Part shown: piece after piece, positions 50,112 through 60,471 of the stretch
How positions within the stretch are numbered: the first letter of the stretch is position 1
Layout of the letters: each line of letters opens with the position of its first letter
Source of the DNA: Zygosaccharomyces rouxii
Taxonomy: Eukaryota > Ascomycota > Saccharomycetes > Saccharomycetales > Saccharomycetaceae
Direction of reading: 5' to 3'
Length of the DNA stretch: 64,000 bases
Assembly: GCF_000026365.1 (NCBI RefSeq)
Contig: NC_012992.1
Span: 1-64,000, forward strand
The notes under the pieces: generated by a model
The model's input: only the letters and a program-made list of their open reading frames with translations
Told to the model about the DNA's origin: nothing
Database searches by the model: none
Made by a program: the position numbers and the translations under genes

Positions 50112-51101
50112 AGAGTAAGGGATATGTTCTTTTCTTTTGTCTCTAAGGCGACATATACTTTCGGGAAAGAGATTTCTCCACATTCCTGCATATACATAAT
50201 TGACCGTCATAAGGTTAGCTCCTTTATATACAATTATGTGAGACCCCAACACCCCTTACGTTCTTCTTGAATTAGGACGAAAAAGAAAGATAGAGGAAAA
50301 GAAAAAAGGATAAACGTCATTTCTTTCACTCAACAAGAAAATAGATAAGAAGAGCCGCCCATGGTTTAGCCGCTGCTACCACACAATGAGGAAGTAAAGG
50401 GAAGAGAGAGGCTGATGACGGACGAATGGGGAGCGGTACGAGAATTTCACAGGTACCATGGACAAAGGGAATAGTTTGACTTCGGAGTTCCCCGCACGGC
50501 TGGAATGTCTCTGCTCTAGAGGTTCCCTGGAAAACGATTTGCATGAAGAATATCGAGAGGGGGAGGGTCCATAACCGCTGCTTAATATATAGGGTGGTGT
50601 ATATGAGCATTTCCAATGTAAATATATAAGCATATTAGCCGCTATTGACGGCGGCTATGGAGTGACATTCACGTGGAAGGTATATTCTTGGAAAATTCTT
50701 TTTCCCTCCCCATTTACATTCATGATAGCATCTTTCTCCATTTCACTCTTCTTCTCTACTGTGTCTAACACTCATACTCAAATACGCGAATCATTTCTCC
50801 AGAAGCACAGCCAACAGTCAAAGGGCGCAAATAAAAGCGAGCGAGAAGCAACACCAAAATAAGCCGAGTTTCGCGTCAAAACTAAAAAACGTTGCTAATT
50901 TTATGTTACCCAAAACTAACAATGTAGAAGGCATACAACAGAAGGCTTTACTGTCCCAAGATGTAATAATATTCAAACATTTGTTCACGTCCTGTCATAA
51001 GAATATCCTGTTTGTTTAAAAGCATCTACTTTAAGCTTAAAAGACTGTAGGAACCTTCCCTCACTCCTAATTTCACTCATAACCCCCTCCCATATCGCAA
51101 T
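50112..51101. promoter_or_regulatory. Divergent ACS1/FLC2 promoter region
   Basis: About 1 kb. On the ACS1 side: a TATA box (TATATAAA on the minus strand, 50223-50230) and the CSRE at 50419-50430. On the FLC2 side there are only AT-rich and pyrimidine-rich stretches. No RNA gene was seen. Confidence 0.55.
50419..50430 (-). promoter_or_regulatory. Carbon source response element (Cat8/Sip4)
   Basis: On the minus strand the sequence reads CCCATTCGTCCG, which satisfies every position of the CSRE consensus YCCNYTNRKCCG. It lies about 310 bases upstream of the ACS1 ATG. Cat8 and Sip4 activate ACS1 through such elements in S. cerevisiae when glucose is absent. Confidence 0.75.
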
Positions 51102-53423
51102 ATGCAGAACCCGTTGAGTCTCTTACTCTCTGTACTATGGGTCTTTTTGGCACTAGATGTCCGTGTAATGGCCCAAGGTAATTCATCAGAGGTTCACCAT
51201 AAATATTTGAAGACATCATCACTACTGACATGTATGGACAATTCGGAGTTTTCCGCAACCTACTTTGATGTTAGATATTATCCATTCAATGAAACTTTTG
51301 TGTTCAAGATTGATGCAATGACTGCAATTAGCGGGAATGTTACTTTAAAAGCAGAAGTTATAACCTACGGTATTACTGTTCTACAAAAGGAATTCGATCT
51401 TTGTTCTTTAAACGAAGCAACGCTTTGCCCGTTATCCGCAGGTAGGGTCGATGTAGGATCTACTTATCAGTTGAAAAATAGCGATCTAACAAAAAATCTT
51501 CCCAACGTTGCATACACGATCCCAGATTTAGATGCTCAGGTACGTGTTTTGGCATATAGAAAAGATGATACTTCAAAACCAGTGGCGTGTGTACAGGCGT
51601 TTTTGAGTAATGATAAATCTGTACAAACCAAATATGCAGCATGGCCTATTGCAGCGGTTTCAGGTTTAGGTGTTCTAACGAGTGGATTTGTTTCTGTTAT
51701 CGGGTATAGTACTACAGCTGCGCATATTGCATCGAACTCAATTTCATTATTCATCTATTTCCAAAATCTAGCGATTACTGCAATGATGGGTGTATCTAGA
51801 GTTCCGCCAATTGCAGCTGCATGGACACAAAATTTTCAATGGGCGATGGGTATTATCAGGGTAGATTTCATGCAAACGATTTTCAATTGGTACGTGCAAG
51901 CAACAAAGGGTGTATCAACAGTTGTATTGAGTAACAAAGATATTCTTTCGATCAGCGTTCAAAAGAGGGACAAATTTAAAAGAGGTGTGGACTTAGCATC
52001 TTCCGATGTTTACAATTTTGATTCGATGTTAAAGGACTCTTCATTATACACAACAAATGAAAGAAATACAACTGAATATTCATCTAAAATTCTAGTTCTA
52101 AGTGGTATGGAACGTGTTGCATATAAGGCGGGTATCGAACTGTCAAACTTTTTTCTAACTGGTGTTGTCTTTTTCCTCTTCTTCGTATTTGCCATGACAG
52201 TTGGGATGTTGTTCTTCAAGGCTCTGTTGGAACTGTTAACTCGTGCAAAGATAATGGCGGAAAGTTCAAATTTCTTCTTGTACAGGAAAAATTGGGGGAG
52301 TATTATCAAGGGAACTCTTTTCCGTATTGCGATTATCGCATTCCCACAAATCTCGTTACTAAGTATGTGGGAGTTTACTCAAAGAGATTCGCCGGCCGTA
52401 TTGGTAGATGCAATCGTAATGTTATTGGTTGTATCAGGCATTTTATTTTATGGTACAATGAGAGTTTTTTTCAAGGGTAGATTATCACAAAGGTTGTACA
52501 AAAATCCTGCATACCTGTTATTTGGTGATATTCATTTCCTAAATCGATATGGTTTCCTGTATACCCAATTCCGTGCTGATACATATTGGTGGTTATTGCC
52601 GTTATTATTTTACGGATTTTTGAGATCCTTATTTGTTGCCGTGCTACAGAGCCATGGTAAGACCCAGGCTATAATCGTTTTCGTCATCGAATTAGTTTAT
52701 TTCATTTCACTCTGTTGGATAAGACCATATTTGGATAAGAGAACCAATATTTTTAACATCGCAATCCATCTGGTTACTTTGATAAACGCGCTATTCTTTT
52801 TATTCTTCAGTAACCTTTTCAAACAACCCGCAATTGTATCCTCGGTAATGGCAATCATTTTATTTGTATTGAATGCCGTATTTGCCCTTTTCCTACTACT
52901 ATTCACATTGGTTACTTGTACTTTAGCATTATTGCGCAAGAATCCAGATGCTCGTTACCAACCACTAAAGGACGATCGTGTTTCATTTATACCCAAAATC
53001 CAAGGTCCAAACGGTAGTAGCATCTTATTGGACGGTAGAAACGACTCCGATAGCGAATTGTTTGAACTAAGGAAAGCCGCTATGGATACAAACGAAACAG
53101 AACAAGAGAAAAACTTAAGACAAGACACATTCAACAATAACAAATTGAGTAGTAGAATAATATTTGACGATGAATTGAGCACGCATTCATCATCGTCTCC
53201 AGCATATTTTTCAAACAGAAATAGATCCGCAAGTGATCTACCTCCAGAGCCAGTGCAACCAAACTCTGCTGTTATGGGATTTGATTCAGCCCCGTCATCC
53301 TCGTCACACCCCAGAGTGTTAACGACAGGCGCACATGCCAACGCTAGTGCGAACAATTTGTTGAAACCAGAGACATCTTTTTATACACATCCTCATCACT
53401 CGAGTTCGAATCCTTATCTGTGA
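51102..53423 (+). CDS. FLC2: FLC-family ER membrane protein FLC2
   Basis: TRP-channel-like protein of the flavin carrier family, implicated in FAD transport into the ER, calcium homeostasis and cell-wall maintenance. 773 residues (783 in S. cerevisiae). Signal peptide 1-25 (ending RVMAQG). A lumenal ML-like domain with cysteines (about 26-185) follows, including LLTCMDNSEFSATYFDV. Then come nine or so membrane segments (about 183-610) and a Ser-rich cytosolic tail. Marks of the family are WAMGIIRVDFMQTIFNWYVQATKG and FGDIHFLNRYGFLYTQFRADTYWW. The ATG is 51102. By synteny it equals YAL053W and its duplicate YOR365C. Confidence 0.93.
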   Translation: MQNPLSLLLSVLWVFLALDVRVMAQGNSSEVHHKYLKTSSLLTCMDNSEFSATYFDVRYYPFNETFVFKIDAMTAISGNVTLKAEVITYGITVLQKEFDLCSLNEATLCPLSAGRVDVGSTYQLKNSDLTKNLPNVAYTIPDLDAQVRVLAYRKDDTSKPVACVQAFLSNDKSVQTKYAAWPIAAVSGLGVLTSGFVSVIGYSTTAAHIASNSISLFIYFQNLAITAMMGVSRVPPIAAAWTQNFQWAMGIIRVDFMQTIFNWYVQATKGVSTVVLSNKDILSISVQKRDKFKRGVDLASSDVYNFDSMLKDSSLYTTNERNTTEYSSKILVLSGMERVAYKAGIELSNFFLTGVVFFLFFVFAMTVGMLFFKALLELLTRAKIMAESSNFFLYRKNWGSIIKGTLFRIAIIAFPQISLLSMWEFTQRDSPAVLVDAIVMLLVVSGILFYGTMRVFFKGRLSQRLYKNPAYLLFGDIHFLNRYGFLYTQFRADTYWWLLPLLFYGFLRSLFVAVLQSHGKTQAIIVFVIELVYFISLCWIRPYLDKRTNIFNIAIHLVTLINALFFLFFSNLFKQPAIVSSVMAIILFVLNAVFALFLLLFTLVTCTLALLRKNPDARYQPLKDDRVSFIPKIQGPNGSSILLDGRNDSDSELFELRKAAMDTNETEQEKNLRQDTFNNNKLSSRIIFDDELSTHSSSSPAYFSNRNRSASDLPPEPVQPNSAVMGFDSAPSSSSHPRVLTTGAHANASANNLLKPETSFYTHPHHSSSNPYL

Positions 53424-53976
53424 ATGAATTTATGTCATTTTCCTTTTTCGTTCAAGAAATAGCAAACGGAGGTATGAAGGAGGTATGTCGTTGTTGTAAT
53501 ACTACGTATAGATATAATTCAATCAGAAACGACTTTAACCTACAAGTAGCGTCTAGACTTTTTGTCAAACCATCTCTTCATTCTTCTTCCATGCACTCTT
53601 AACCTTCATGTCCAATTAGTGCTTACGATCCATTAATTTATCCATTGCCCAATGGGACATTTTCGGTCGGCCCCCGCATCGACAATCAGAGGGTTTCGTA
53701 ACCTTAAAAGGTACAGCAAACTTGCAGCTCGTAAATGTTACCGGGGAGCCGACTTTGTCATTGTTGCTACTGACTCGAGCCAGGAAGGTTCAAGAGTTCA
53801 AGTGCTCTTAAAAAGATAGTAATACTAGGAAAAAAAAAACAACAACAAGAGGGTCGGAAAAACTACAAAAAAAAATCCGTTTCCATTTCATTGTATTATT
53901 TTGTTTTATTGTTACAGTAAACTGTTTTTTATTCTATTAGGTCACTTTTATGGTTTAAATTGACCAATTTCTCATT
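53424..53976. promoter_or_regulatory. FLC2-OAF1 intergenic region
   Basis: A 553-base spacer serving as OAF1 promoter. CGG/CCG-containing sequence lies at 53663-53690 and 53740-53752, but I could not fit an exact oleate response element (CGG-N3-TNA-N9-12-CCG). A- and T-rich tracts precede the ATG. Confidence 0.4.
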
Positions 53977-56900
53977 ATGCATCCTTTAAAACAGGTTCAA
54001 GATTCAGGCATCTTTTTTGACAATCTTTTCCCTAGCAACCACGGTATTAATCATAATAATAATACTCGTAACGATGCTTCATCGTCACAAGATGGCTCTC
54101 AGAATGGTGACGAGAGTAATAGCATTAAAAAGAGAAACAGAATTTCTTTTGTCTGTAAAGCCTGTAGAAGGTCCAAGACTAAGTGCGATAGAGAAAAGCC
54201 AAAATGTGGCAGGTGTGTACAACATGGTATTGCCTGTGTCTACGATGTGGAGAAACAAGCAGCACCAAGAAATCCAAGTAAGGATGCTACCATCGCAAGA
54301 TTGGAGAGAGATGTCGAATATTGGAGACAGAAGGCGGTGAAATTAATGCAAGACGAAGAAGAAATGACAAAACGAAGTGAACGAAATATTGATGGACGAG
54401 ATGATGCATCACCAAGGACACTGAAAAGAACTGTTTCTCATAGTGGTGTTAGTATTGGTAATAGCGATTTGCATGAAACTCCCATTTTAAAGGCAAGCCG
54501 ACCTACTACTTCGACGACATCATCGAGATCTTCTAATTCAGTACCACTGTCATCATTTTCATCACCATTGCATTCATCCTCAGATCACGTAAGGATAAAC
54601 CTCTATAGATCTCACCCAAGCATGATAATGAACAGTGCATCGAAACGCGAAGTTAAACCTTTATCGGAAAACTACGTGATTACTCAAGATATATTCCTAT
54701 CAGGCCTATTGACCTCTGCATTCTTGGATCGTTCGAAGAATACGATGTTACCTGCATTGAGCGCTAACCTGTCGGTATCTAAAGCTAAACCTTCAGTTGT
54801 GAAAAACATCATCAAGTTAAAAGACTTATTGGCAAACCAATGCCATACACCAATACAATTGAAAAGGTTAAATGACTTTACAGATCGTATATTGAACGAA
54901 GTTAATCCACAGAAAGTCTTACCTATGAGTAAAATGGGGATAATGTTACAAAATTCCTTCGAAACCCACTATTTAGAGGATTTTTGCCCACCAGGGGGGG
55001 AATATTCAGGTACTTTAAACAGTTTTATTGCTGAATTAGAGGAATTACTTCCGCCATATGTCATAATTCAAAGGTACAAATCTCATTTCTATCGAAGTGT
55101 TTTCCCGATCCTTCCCTTCCTGGATGAGAAGAGTTTTGAAGATTCTTTGCAATCGACACTTTTCCCCCACGAGTTGGATCCTGATAAATTGGTTCTTCGT
55201 TTGGGTAACGTTGGATTGAGAGGTAAGATGGAAAATCTTTGCATATTACTATTGGTTCTAAAACTATCCTGTGTCTCTTTGCAAATAACGGATGAGGCTT
55301 CTCAATCATTAAATCTACAACAAAGGGAAAATTTAGAAAAATACCCAATCAGTAATCAGTCTGTGATTTTCGTTCAGAAAGTGTTGGCGGCTGAGAAGTT
55401 TTTTAGCCGCGCAAATGAAAATATTATTACTTGCCTTCTTTACATCTGGGCCTTCTTTGTTTATTCGCCAGAAGAAAGTGATTTCTTTTTAGAGCATCCA
55501 ACAGATCTTGTAAATGGGCTAATACTGACTCTGGCAATGTCTATTGGATTGCATCGTGATCCTTCAGACTTCCCCCAACTTCGCGATAGCCTTTGGAATG
55601 GACCTTCAATTATGAATCACAGACGTATGCTTTGGGTCTCCACCGTTACATCCATATGCTTAGAGACTAGTTTGAAAGGTAGAAATCCAGTTTCTTCTAT
55701 TGATTTAACACGTCTTTTCATCGATGTTAGAAATCCCAACGCTTTACAATTGTACATGGAAAGGGTGCAGAACGATATTTCTTCACCTGTCGATCCATTA
55801 ATTTTAAGGCATCATGAATTTGCATTCAAGAGACTTTTGCTGGCTGTTTCAATTCTCGACTTGGATAAATTAACGTTGACTTATGGTACTTTTTCCCTGA
55901 GTGCTATAGAGGAAGCAAGGGACAAGATTGTTCGGCTTTTGGATGAACATTTCCCCATGCCAAATTTTGATGGTTATGCACCACAAGTTAAAAGAGATTT
56001 TGATACTTTTATTTCAAACGGTTCATTGCCCATGCGAATTATTGGTTTTTTGATGATCCTTCGTTTGTCTTTGGCTCTCTTCTTACATTTCGAATCGATG
56101 TTGCCACAGAATCCAGAATTGTTTCCCCAATATCGGAGGTATTTCACCCTAGTATGTCTAGATATGCTCACTTTAATAAGTCATCCAAGGATTTTCTTTG
56201 TGAACTCCCACAGGTTTAAATCACTGCCGATGGGTAGCTATAATGCAACGAAATACATTCAACTGGGACTTTCGACTTCGTTTTTTGCAGTGTTGGTAAT
56301 ACTTATAAGAATCGATTTAGCCAGCAATATATTTTTGGAGCAGTACCAAGAGGATATGTCCAATGCCAATAGTGAATCGATGAAGATGAACAATGAAAAA
56401 TTAGGAATTATAAGCTTGTTCAAAAAATTGCTGGAAGACACTCTGGAAAATATTCACAGGACTGCCTCTAATCATCTAAGGTTTACTTATTTTTCGGTTT
56501 TCAAAATGTTAATACTATACGATATCATTGTAATAAGGATGAAGAAAGGCGAACTTTGGAGTGGTGTATTAAAATTACAAGCCTTAGGTGATTTCAATAC
56601 AGCTTTTCTAAGGCTCTTGAACTTGAAATTTAGCGTCGATCCCGATGGTGAACAAAATATGGTGGAGAAACTGAAACAAAGGAATTATGTACAGAAATTT
56701 TCTACAGCTGAATTAAACTCAGTTTATCAAAAGGTTAAAGCAAAAAACGATGAAATTCCACCAGTGTGTACACCAAGAGATCATGGACAAAGTTTATCCC
56801 AGACGCATTTAACAACAATTTCCAAAATGTACGAAGGAAACAGTGATATGGGACCACCTGAAAAGATGTCACCAGTGGCATCAATGGGTCAGAATTTGAA

Positions 56901-57084
56901 TTTTGGAGATGTTCAAGGTTTAACTTCGAGAATTAAATTGGAAGAACAAGAAAATATATCTCGAAGAATGTCTGGTTTATCGTCAAATGAAGAGCGTCAT
57001 GCTGCAGCCACAGGTGAATATCCTGGTCTCTTTGGTGGACTTAATTTATTCGATTACGACTTTCTCTTTGCTAACAATCTTTAA
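53977..57084 (+). CDS. OAF1: Oleate-response transcription factor OAF1/PIP2
   Basis: A Zn2Cys6 activator of fatty-acid oxidation and peroxisome genes. The 1035-residue protein (1047 for Oaf1, 996 for Pip2) has the binuclear cluster with cysteines at 60, 63, 70, 77, 80 and 87 (CKACRRSKTKC and so on). A short linker and coiled coil (about 100-125, ATIARLERDVEYWRQKAVKLM) and a long regulatory middle domain follow. The C-terminal GLFGGLNLFDYDFLFANNL is an acidic-hydrophobic activation segment like that of Oaf1/Pip2. In S. cerevisiae Oaf1 and Pip2 act as a heterodimer from duplicated genes (YAL051W and YOR363C). Here one gene must serve, presumably as a homodimer. Confidence 0.93.
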   Translation: MHPLKQVQDSGIFFDNLFPSNHGINHNNNTRNDASSSQDGSQNGDESNSIKKRNRISFVCKACRRSKTKCDREKPKCGRCVQHGIACVYDVEKQAAPRNPSKDATIARLERDVEYWRQKAVKLMQDEEEMTKRSERNIDGRDDASPRTLKRTVSHSGVSIGNSDLHETPILKASRPTTSTTSSRSSNSVPLSSFSSPLHSSSDHVRINLYRSHPSMIMNSASKREVKPLSENYVITQDIFLSGLLTSAFLDRSKNTMLPALSANLSVSKAKPSVVKNIIKLKDLLANQCHTPIQLKRLNDFTDRILNEVNPQKVLPMSKMGIMLQNSFETHYLEDFCPPGGEYSGTLNSFIAELEELLPPYVIIQRYKSHFYRSVFPILPFLDEKSFEDSLQSTLFPHELDPDKLVLRLGNVGLRGKMENLCILLLVLKLSCVSLQITDEASQSLNLQQRENLEKYPISNQSVIFVQKVLAAEKFFSRANENIITCLLYIWAFFVYSPEESDFFLEHPTDLVNGLILTLAMSIGLHRDPSDFPQLRDSLWNGPSIMNHRRMLWVSTVTSICLETSLKGRNPVSSIDLTRLFIDVRNPNALQLYMERVQNDISSPVDPLILRHHEFAFKRLLLAVSILDLDKLTLTYGTFSLSAIEEARDKIVRLLDEHFPMPNFDGYAPQVKRDFDTFISNGSLPMRIIGFLMILRLSLALFLHFESMLPQNPELFPQYRRYFTLVCLDMLTLISHPRIFFVNSHRFKSLPMGSYNATKYIQLGLSTSFFAVLVILIRIDLASNIFLEQYQEDMSNANSESMKMNNEKLGIISLFKKLLEDTLENIHRTASNHLRFTYFSVFKMLILYDIIVIRMKKGELWSGVLKLQALGDFNTAFLRLLNLKFSVDPDGEQNMVEKLKQRNYVQKFSTAELNSVYQKVKAKNDEIPPVCTPRDHGQSLSQTHLTTISKMYEGNSDMGPPEKMSPVASMGQNLNFGDVQGLTSRIKLEEQENISRRMSGLSSNEERHAAATGEYPGLFGGLNLFDYDFLFANNL

Positions 57085-57211
57085 AACCATTTAAAAAGTA
57101 ATTTTTATAATACAATAGTACTATAATCGATACAAAAGGCTAATTACATTAATAAAAGTCGTAAGCAATAAGTGATGTATTCATTTTATACTTATCGCCA
57201 AATATATTCAA

Positions 57212-57955
57212 TCATTTCCCACAAGAGAAAGTGTCAAACCAGTATATTTGGTCATACAAAGTCTTCTCCTTTGCGTATTTGACAGATGGGATAGTCAAAT
57301 CACCTCTCGAAGCATAACCATGAGAGACACCACTGAACAAATCAAGTTGGTAGCGAGCACCATTCTTTGTCAATGTTTGAGCTGTCAAATTTCTCAATTC
57401 TTCAGTGAAAGCAACATCAGCTTCAGCCGCAGAGATCAAAAGTGGTTTATCCTTAGAAACAGCTTCAATTTCCTCAATGGTAACAAAACTAGGATGAGCA
57501 ACTGCGGCTGCATCGGCTAAACCATCCTTAGCATTAATCTGTTGAATTGCATATTTGCCACCAAAACAGTAACCAATGACACCAACAAAGCTATTAGGAT
57601 TCTCCTTTCTGAATTGACCCAAGAATGAATCCACAACGGCCCTAGTCTTTTCAGGAGGGTGGTCAGCAAGCCATTTTTTAGAGTCGACAGAAGCATCGAA
57701 CTTTACTAACCAATCTCCGAATAAAATATCAGGAATGTAAATCTTGTAACCAGCATCCCCCAATTGATCAGCAATCAATTGAGTGTTGATTAATTGATAA
57801 CCAAAGATATCAGTCAAAATTACAATGACTTTGTCATTGGATTCCTTACCGGCAGTATAAGTTGGTACACCATATACGTCTTTAACAGTACCTCTGGCGC
57901 TACCTTCGTGGTAAAAACCTCTTGCACAACAGCTGCTTGGTGGATTTGATGCCAT
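57212..57955 (-). CDS. AIM2: Dienelactone-hydrolase-family protein AIM2
   Basis: A 247-residue alpha/beta hydrolase of the dienelactone hydrolase family (246 in S. cerevisiae Aim2). The nucleophile is the Cys in GVIGYCFGGKYA (about residue 129). The acid is in the SAAEADVAFTEE region and the His in SGVSHGYASRGD (about 212). In S. cerevisiae loss affects mitochondrial inheritance, and the substrate is unknown. The ATG 57955 is the first in frame. Same strand as GEM1, as in YAL049C-YAL048C. Confidence 0.93.
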   Translation of the reverse strand: MASNPPSSCCARGFYHEGSARGTVKDVYGVPTYTAGKESNDKVIVILTDIFGYQLINTQLIADQLGDAGYKIYIPDILFGDWLVKFDASVDSKKWLADHPPEKTRAVVDSFLGQFRKENPNSFVGVIGYCFGGKYAIQQINAKDGLADAAAVAHPSFVTIEEIEAVSKDKPLLISAAEADVAFTEELRNLTAQTLTKNGARYQLDLFSGVSHGYASRGDLTIPSVKYAKEKTLYDQIYWFDTFSCGK

Positions 57956-58233
57956 CTTGGAAACTAATCAGATCTATACTGTTTCTCAATTGTACCGAGT
58001 TGTACAATGAAAGCAGGTTTGTACTTTGAACCCAAGACAAGGTTGAGATCTTATATAATGCGTTCACTCAGCGAAGACGACGGATTGAGACTCTCAACTT
58101 ATCTTAATTTTGGGAATGCAATTAGATAAAAGAGATTTTTTTTTTTTTTATAAAATGCAACAGGCTTACGTAATCATAGACCCAACTGGTCCTGTGCTTT
58201 GTCATCTTCGAAAAGGGGTTTGTAGCAAGCCTG

Positions 58234-60192
58234 CTATCGCCTGTATTTGAATGGCTTTAACAATTTCACCATCGTAAAAGTCAATAGCGAAATGAAGCCA
58301 ACAGTTGAACCAACTATCATTATAGCTTGCTTGTAGTCTGTATCATTAACTTTGGATTCTGGTGGGAATCCTGGCGTGTTTCTACCGGGAACCAAAGCAG
58401 CTTCAGTAATCTTTATAAACAATTCGTTTAAGGAACTGGGCCATGTGGAGGATATGTGTAATGGATGATCCATATACAGTTGTTCTGTAAATTCATCGGG
58501 TTGGATGTAACATCTCTGTTGTACTTTATCCAAATCAGCCTTGAGTGCTACGAAAACTATCGGTAAGTCCTGTAAACTTTCATGGGTATTGACTAGATCT
58601 ACCAGATATGAAAAGGATTCAGGATCACTAGAATCGTAAACCAAGCACATAACATCACATTTTTTAATCTTATCTCGATTCTCTAAGATTGCATTCTCTT
58701 GACCACCAAATTCTTGTAGAATTAGATAGTATTGTTTCCCGCCTTTCAATTCTAAACTGTTAACAGCCATCTGTGGTCTTAATGTAGGTGAATAAGTTTC
58801 TGCAAATGGCCTCCCCAAGAAGGATTCTAACAACGAGCTCTTACCGCTCTTGGGATTACCCACGACGAAACAGTTGAATACTTTACGATCTGCAACCGAA
58901 GATCTGTACAATCTTCCCGCTCTTCTTCTCATTCTACGAGGTTTCGTAATTTGTAAAGCAACTCTAGCATCTTCTTCAAATCCAAAATATACCAGATATG
59001 CTGTAGTAATCTTATAATCAAGGAATGTAGTCATACTCCATTGTGCCAACCAACCTTGTAGAGTGATACATCCGCGGTAATTAACCACAGTAGAGTAAGG
59101 AAAGTTGGTTTCCGACCATAATTTCGGCAGACCTGGTGTACATTTAAACAAAAAGGTCAGTTCATTTTCATTTAATCCACCATCATTATCCATATCAAAC
59201 CTTAGGAATAAATCCACCAAAAATCTATAACCTTTGGGACTTAATTCGATACTTGAAGTCTCAGGAATGTTTAATTTGGGATAAAGAGCTTTGTCCATAA
59301 TAGACAGTGAATCCGTGTATTGAAATGCACGTAAAATCCCCCAGGTAGTCTCATGTCTACCTTTCTCAGCATATATCTTGTTTAGCACTAAGAATCCATC
59401 CTTTGTAATACCTTTTTCCGGTTCATAAAGCACGTAGCCATCGTATTCCTGTGATGGTAGTGAAATATCTAACAATGTCTTTTTAATAAAATTCAATTCA
59501 TTGATATCGATGCTTCTCCCAAAACATTTCCTTTGCAGTGCTGTAATCTCTTCATCATTTAAATAATTATCTTGATCTTTATCTGAAAGTAAAAATATTC
59601 TCTTCAGCGCTTGTACCACTAACGGTTTCAATTCACCGACTCTAGCGTCAAATAACGGTGCTATTGGATGCGTTATAGACCTTTGACACAGATAGAAAGC
59701 TTGGTTTACATCGAACTGTGTCCGAGCACTTGTCTTAATACATGTATCCACTTCCTTGTATTCCATAAGTATAGGTATAAATTCTTCATCTTCCACTTTT
59801 GTATCTGCGGTAGCACTTGCACTGTGTTCACCATATTCATCGCATTTATTCTTACACAATATCACTGGTAAATTCAATCCCAGAGACCTAAATGTCATCA
59901 TCCAATACAGTGAGACCCTTTCATATGATTCGTGATCACTATAGACCAACCATATGACATCCGCATTTTTCAATTCCCTCTGTAGAGTAGTAGGATTAGC
60001 ATTATTGGTATCAACTAAGATTGTACTCTTGGGTGAATATGGGCTCGAAGAAAAATCTCTCGGAATTGTAACAGGTGGCAGCACATCTTGTAGATTAGAT
60101 ATAAATCTCCCCTTTACCAACGAAACGATTAAACTCGTTTTACCAACACCGTCATCACCGCATAAAACGACCCTAATGGTTTCTTTGGTCAT
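58234..60192 (-). CDS. GEM1: Mitochondrial Miro GTPase GEM1
   Basis: Tail-anchored GTPase of the mitochondrial outer membrane that regulates the ER-mitochondria encounter structure and mitochondrial inheritance. 652 residues (662 in S. cerevisiae). Domain order: GTPase 1 with P-loop [10 protein letters not shown] (about 11-20) and CKNKCDE; EF hand 1 ([12 protein letters not shown], about 204-215); EF hand 2 ([12 protein letters not shown], about 335-346); GTPase 2 with [10 protein letters not shown] (about 447-456) and VALKADLD; and a C-terminal membrane anchor (about 625-645) ending in KPFKYRR. The EF-hand ligands look complete. Synteny is with YAL048C. Confidence 0.96.
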   Translation of the reverse strand: MTKETIRVVLCGDDGVGKTSLIVSLVKGRFISNLQDVLPPVTIPRDFSSSPYSPKSTILVDTNNANPTTLQRELKNADVIWLVYSDHESYERVSLYWMMTFRSLGLNLPVILCKNKCDEYGEHSASATADTKVEDEEFIPILMEYKEVDTCIKTSARTQFDVNQAFYLCQRSITHPIAPLFDARVGELKPLVVQALKRIFLLSDKDQDNYLNDEEITALQRKCFGRSIDINELNFIKKTLLDISLPSQEYDGYVLYEPEKGITKDGFLVLNKIYAEKGRHETTWGILRAFQYTDSLSIMDKALYPKLNIPETSSIELSPKGYRFLVDLFLRFDMDNDGGLNENELTFLFKCTPGLPKLWSETNFPYSTVVNYRGCITLQGWLAQWSMTTFLDYKITTAYLVYFGFEEDARVALQITKPRRMRRRAGRLYRSSVADRKVFNCFVVGNPKSGKSSLLESFLGRPFAETYSPTLRPQMAVNSLELKGGKQYYLILQEFGGQENAILENRDKIKKCDVMCLVYDSSDPESFSYLVDLVNTHESLQDLPIVFVALKADLDKVQQRCYIQPDEFTEQLYMDHPLHISSTWPSSLNELFIKITEAALVPGRNTPGFPPESKVNDTDYKQAIMIVGSTVGFISLLTFTMVKLLKPFKYRR

Positions 60193-60360
60193 AGAAAACG
60201 TTAAAACTATCGAATCGACTCAATTCTTGGTCCAAATACCCACAGCAGGCCAATTCTTGATTTCTATACTCATGGCTCATCGCCTTCAAATTGTGAAAAA
60301 ATCCATCTCATTGCCAACGAAGGGCCCTTTGTAAGGTAAAGGCGCCTTGAACATCAAAAG

Positions 60361-60369
60361 GGTGGCAAA
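60361..60369 (+). promoter_or_regulatory. Proteasome element PACE GGTGGCAAA (Rpn4)
   Basis: An exact match to the nine-base proteasome-associated control element, 103 bases before the PRE10 ATG. Rpn4 binds this element to coordinate proteasome gene expression. It lies in the 279-base divergent spacer with GEM1. Confidence 0.85.
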
Positions 60370-60471
60370 CTTCAACAACTTCAACACTTCTCTAAAGAAG
60401 GTATAAAAGTAAAAAGGAATATAGGAGAGATCTGTCAGGTTTATAGCCCCAATTAAAGTGTTACAGGTGAT

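Noticed and set aside
53640..53760. Possible oleate response element upstream of OAF1
   Set aside because: CGG and CCG triplets are present but do not fit the required internal T and A positions and spacing.
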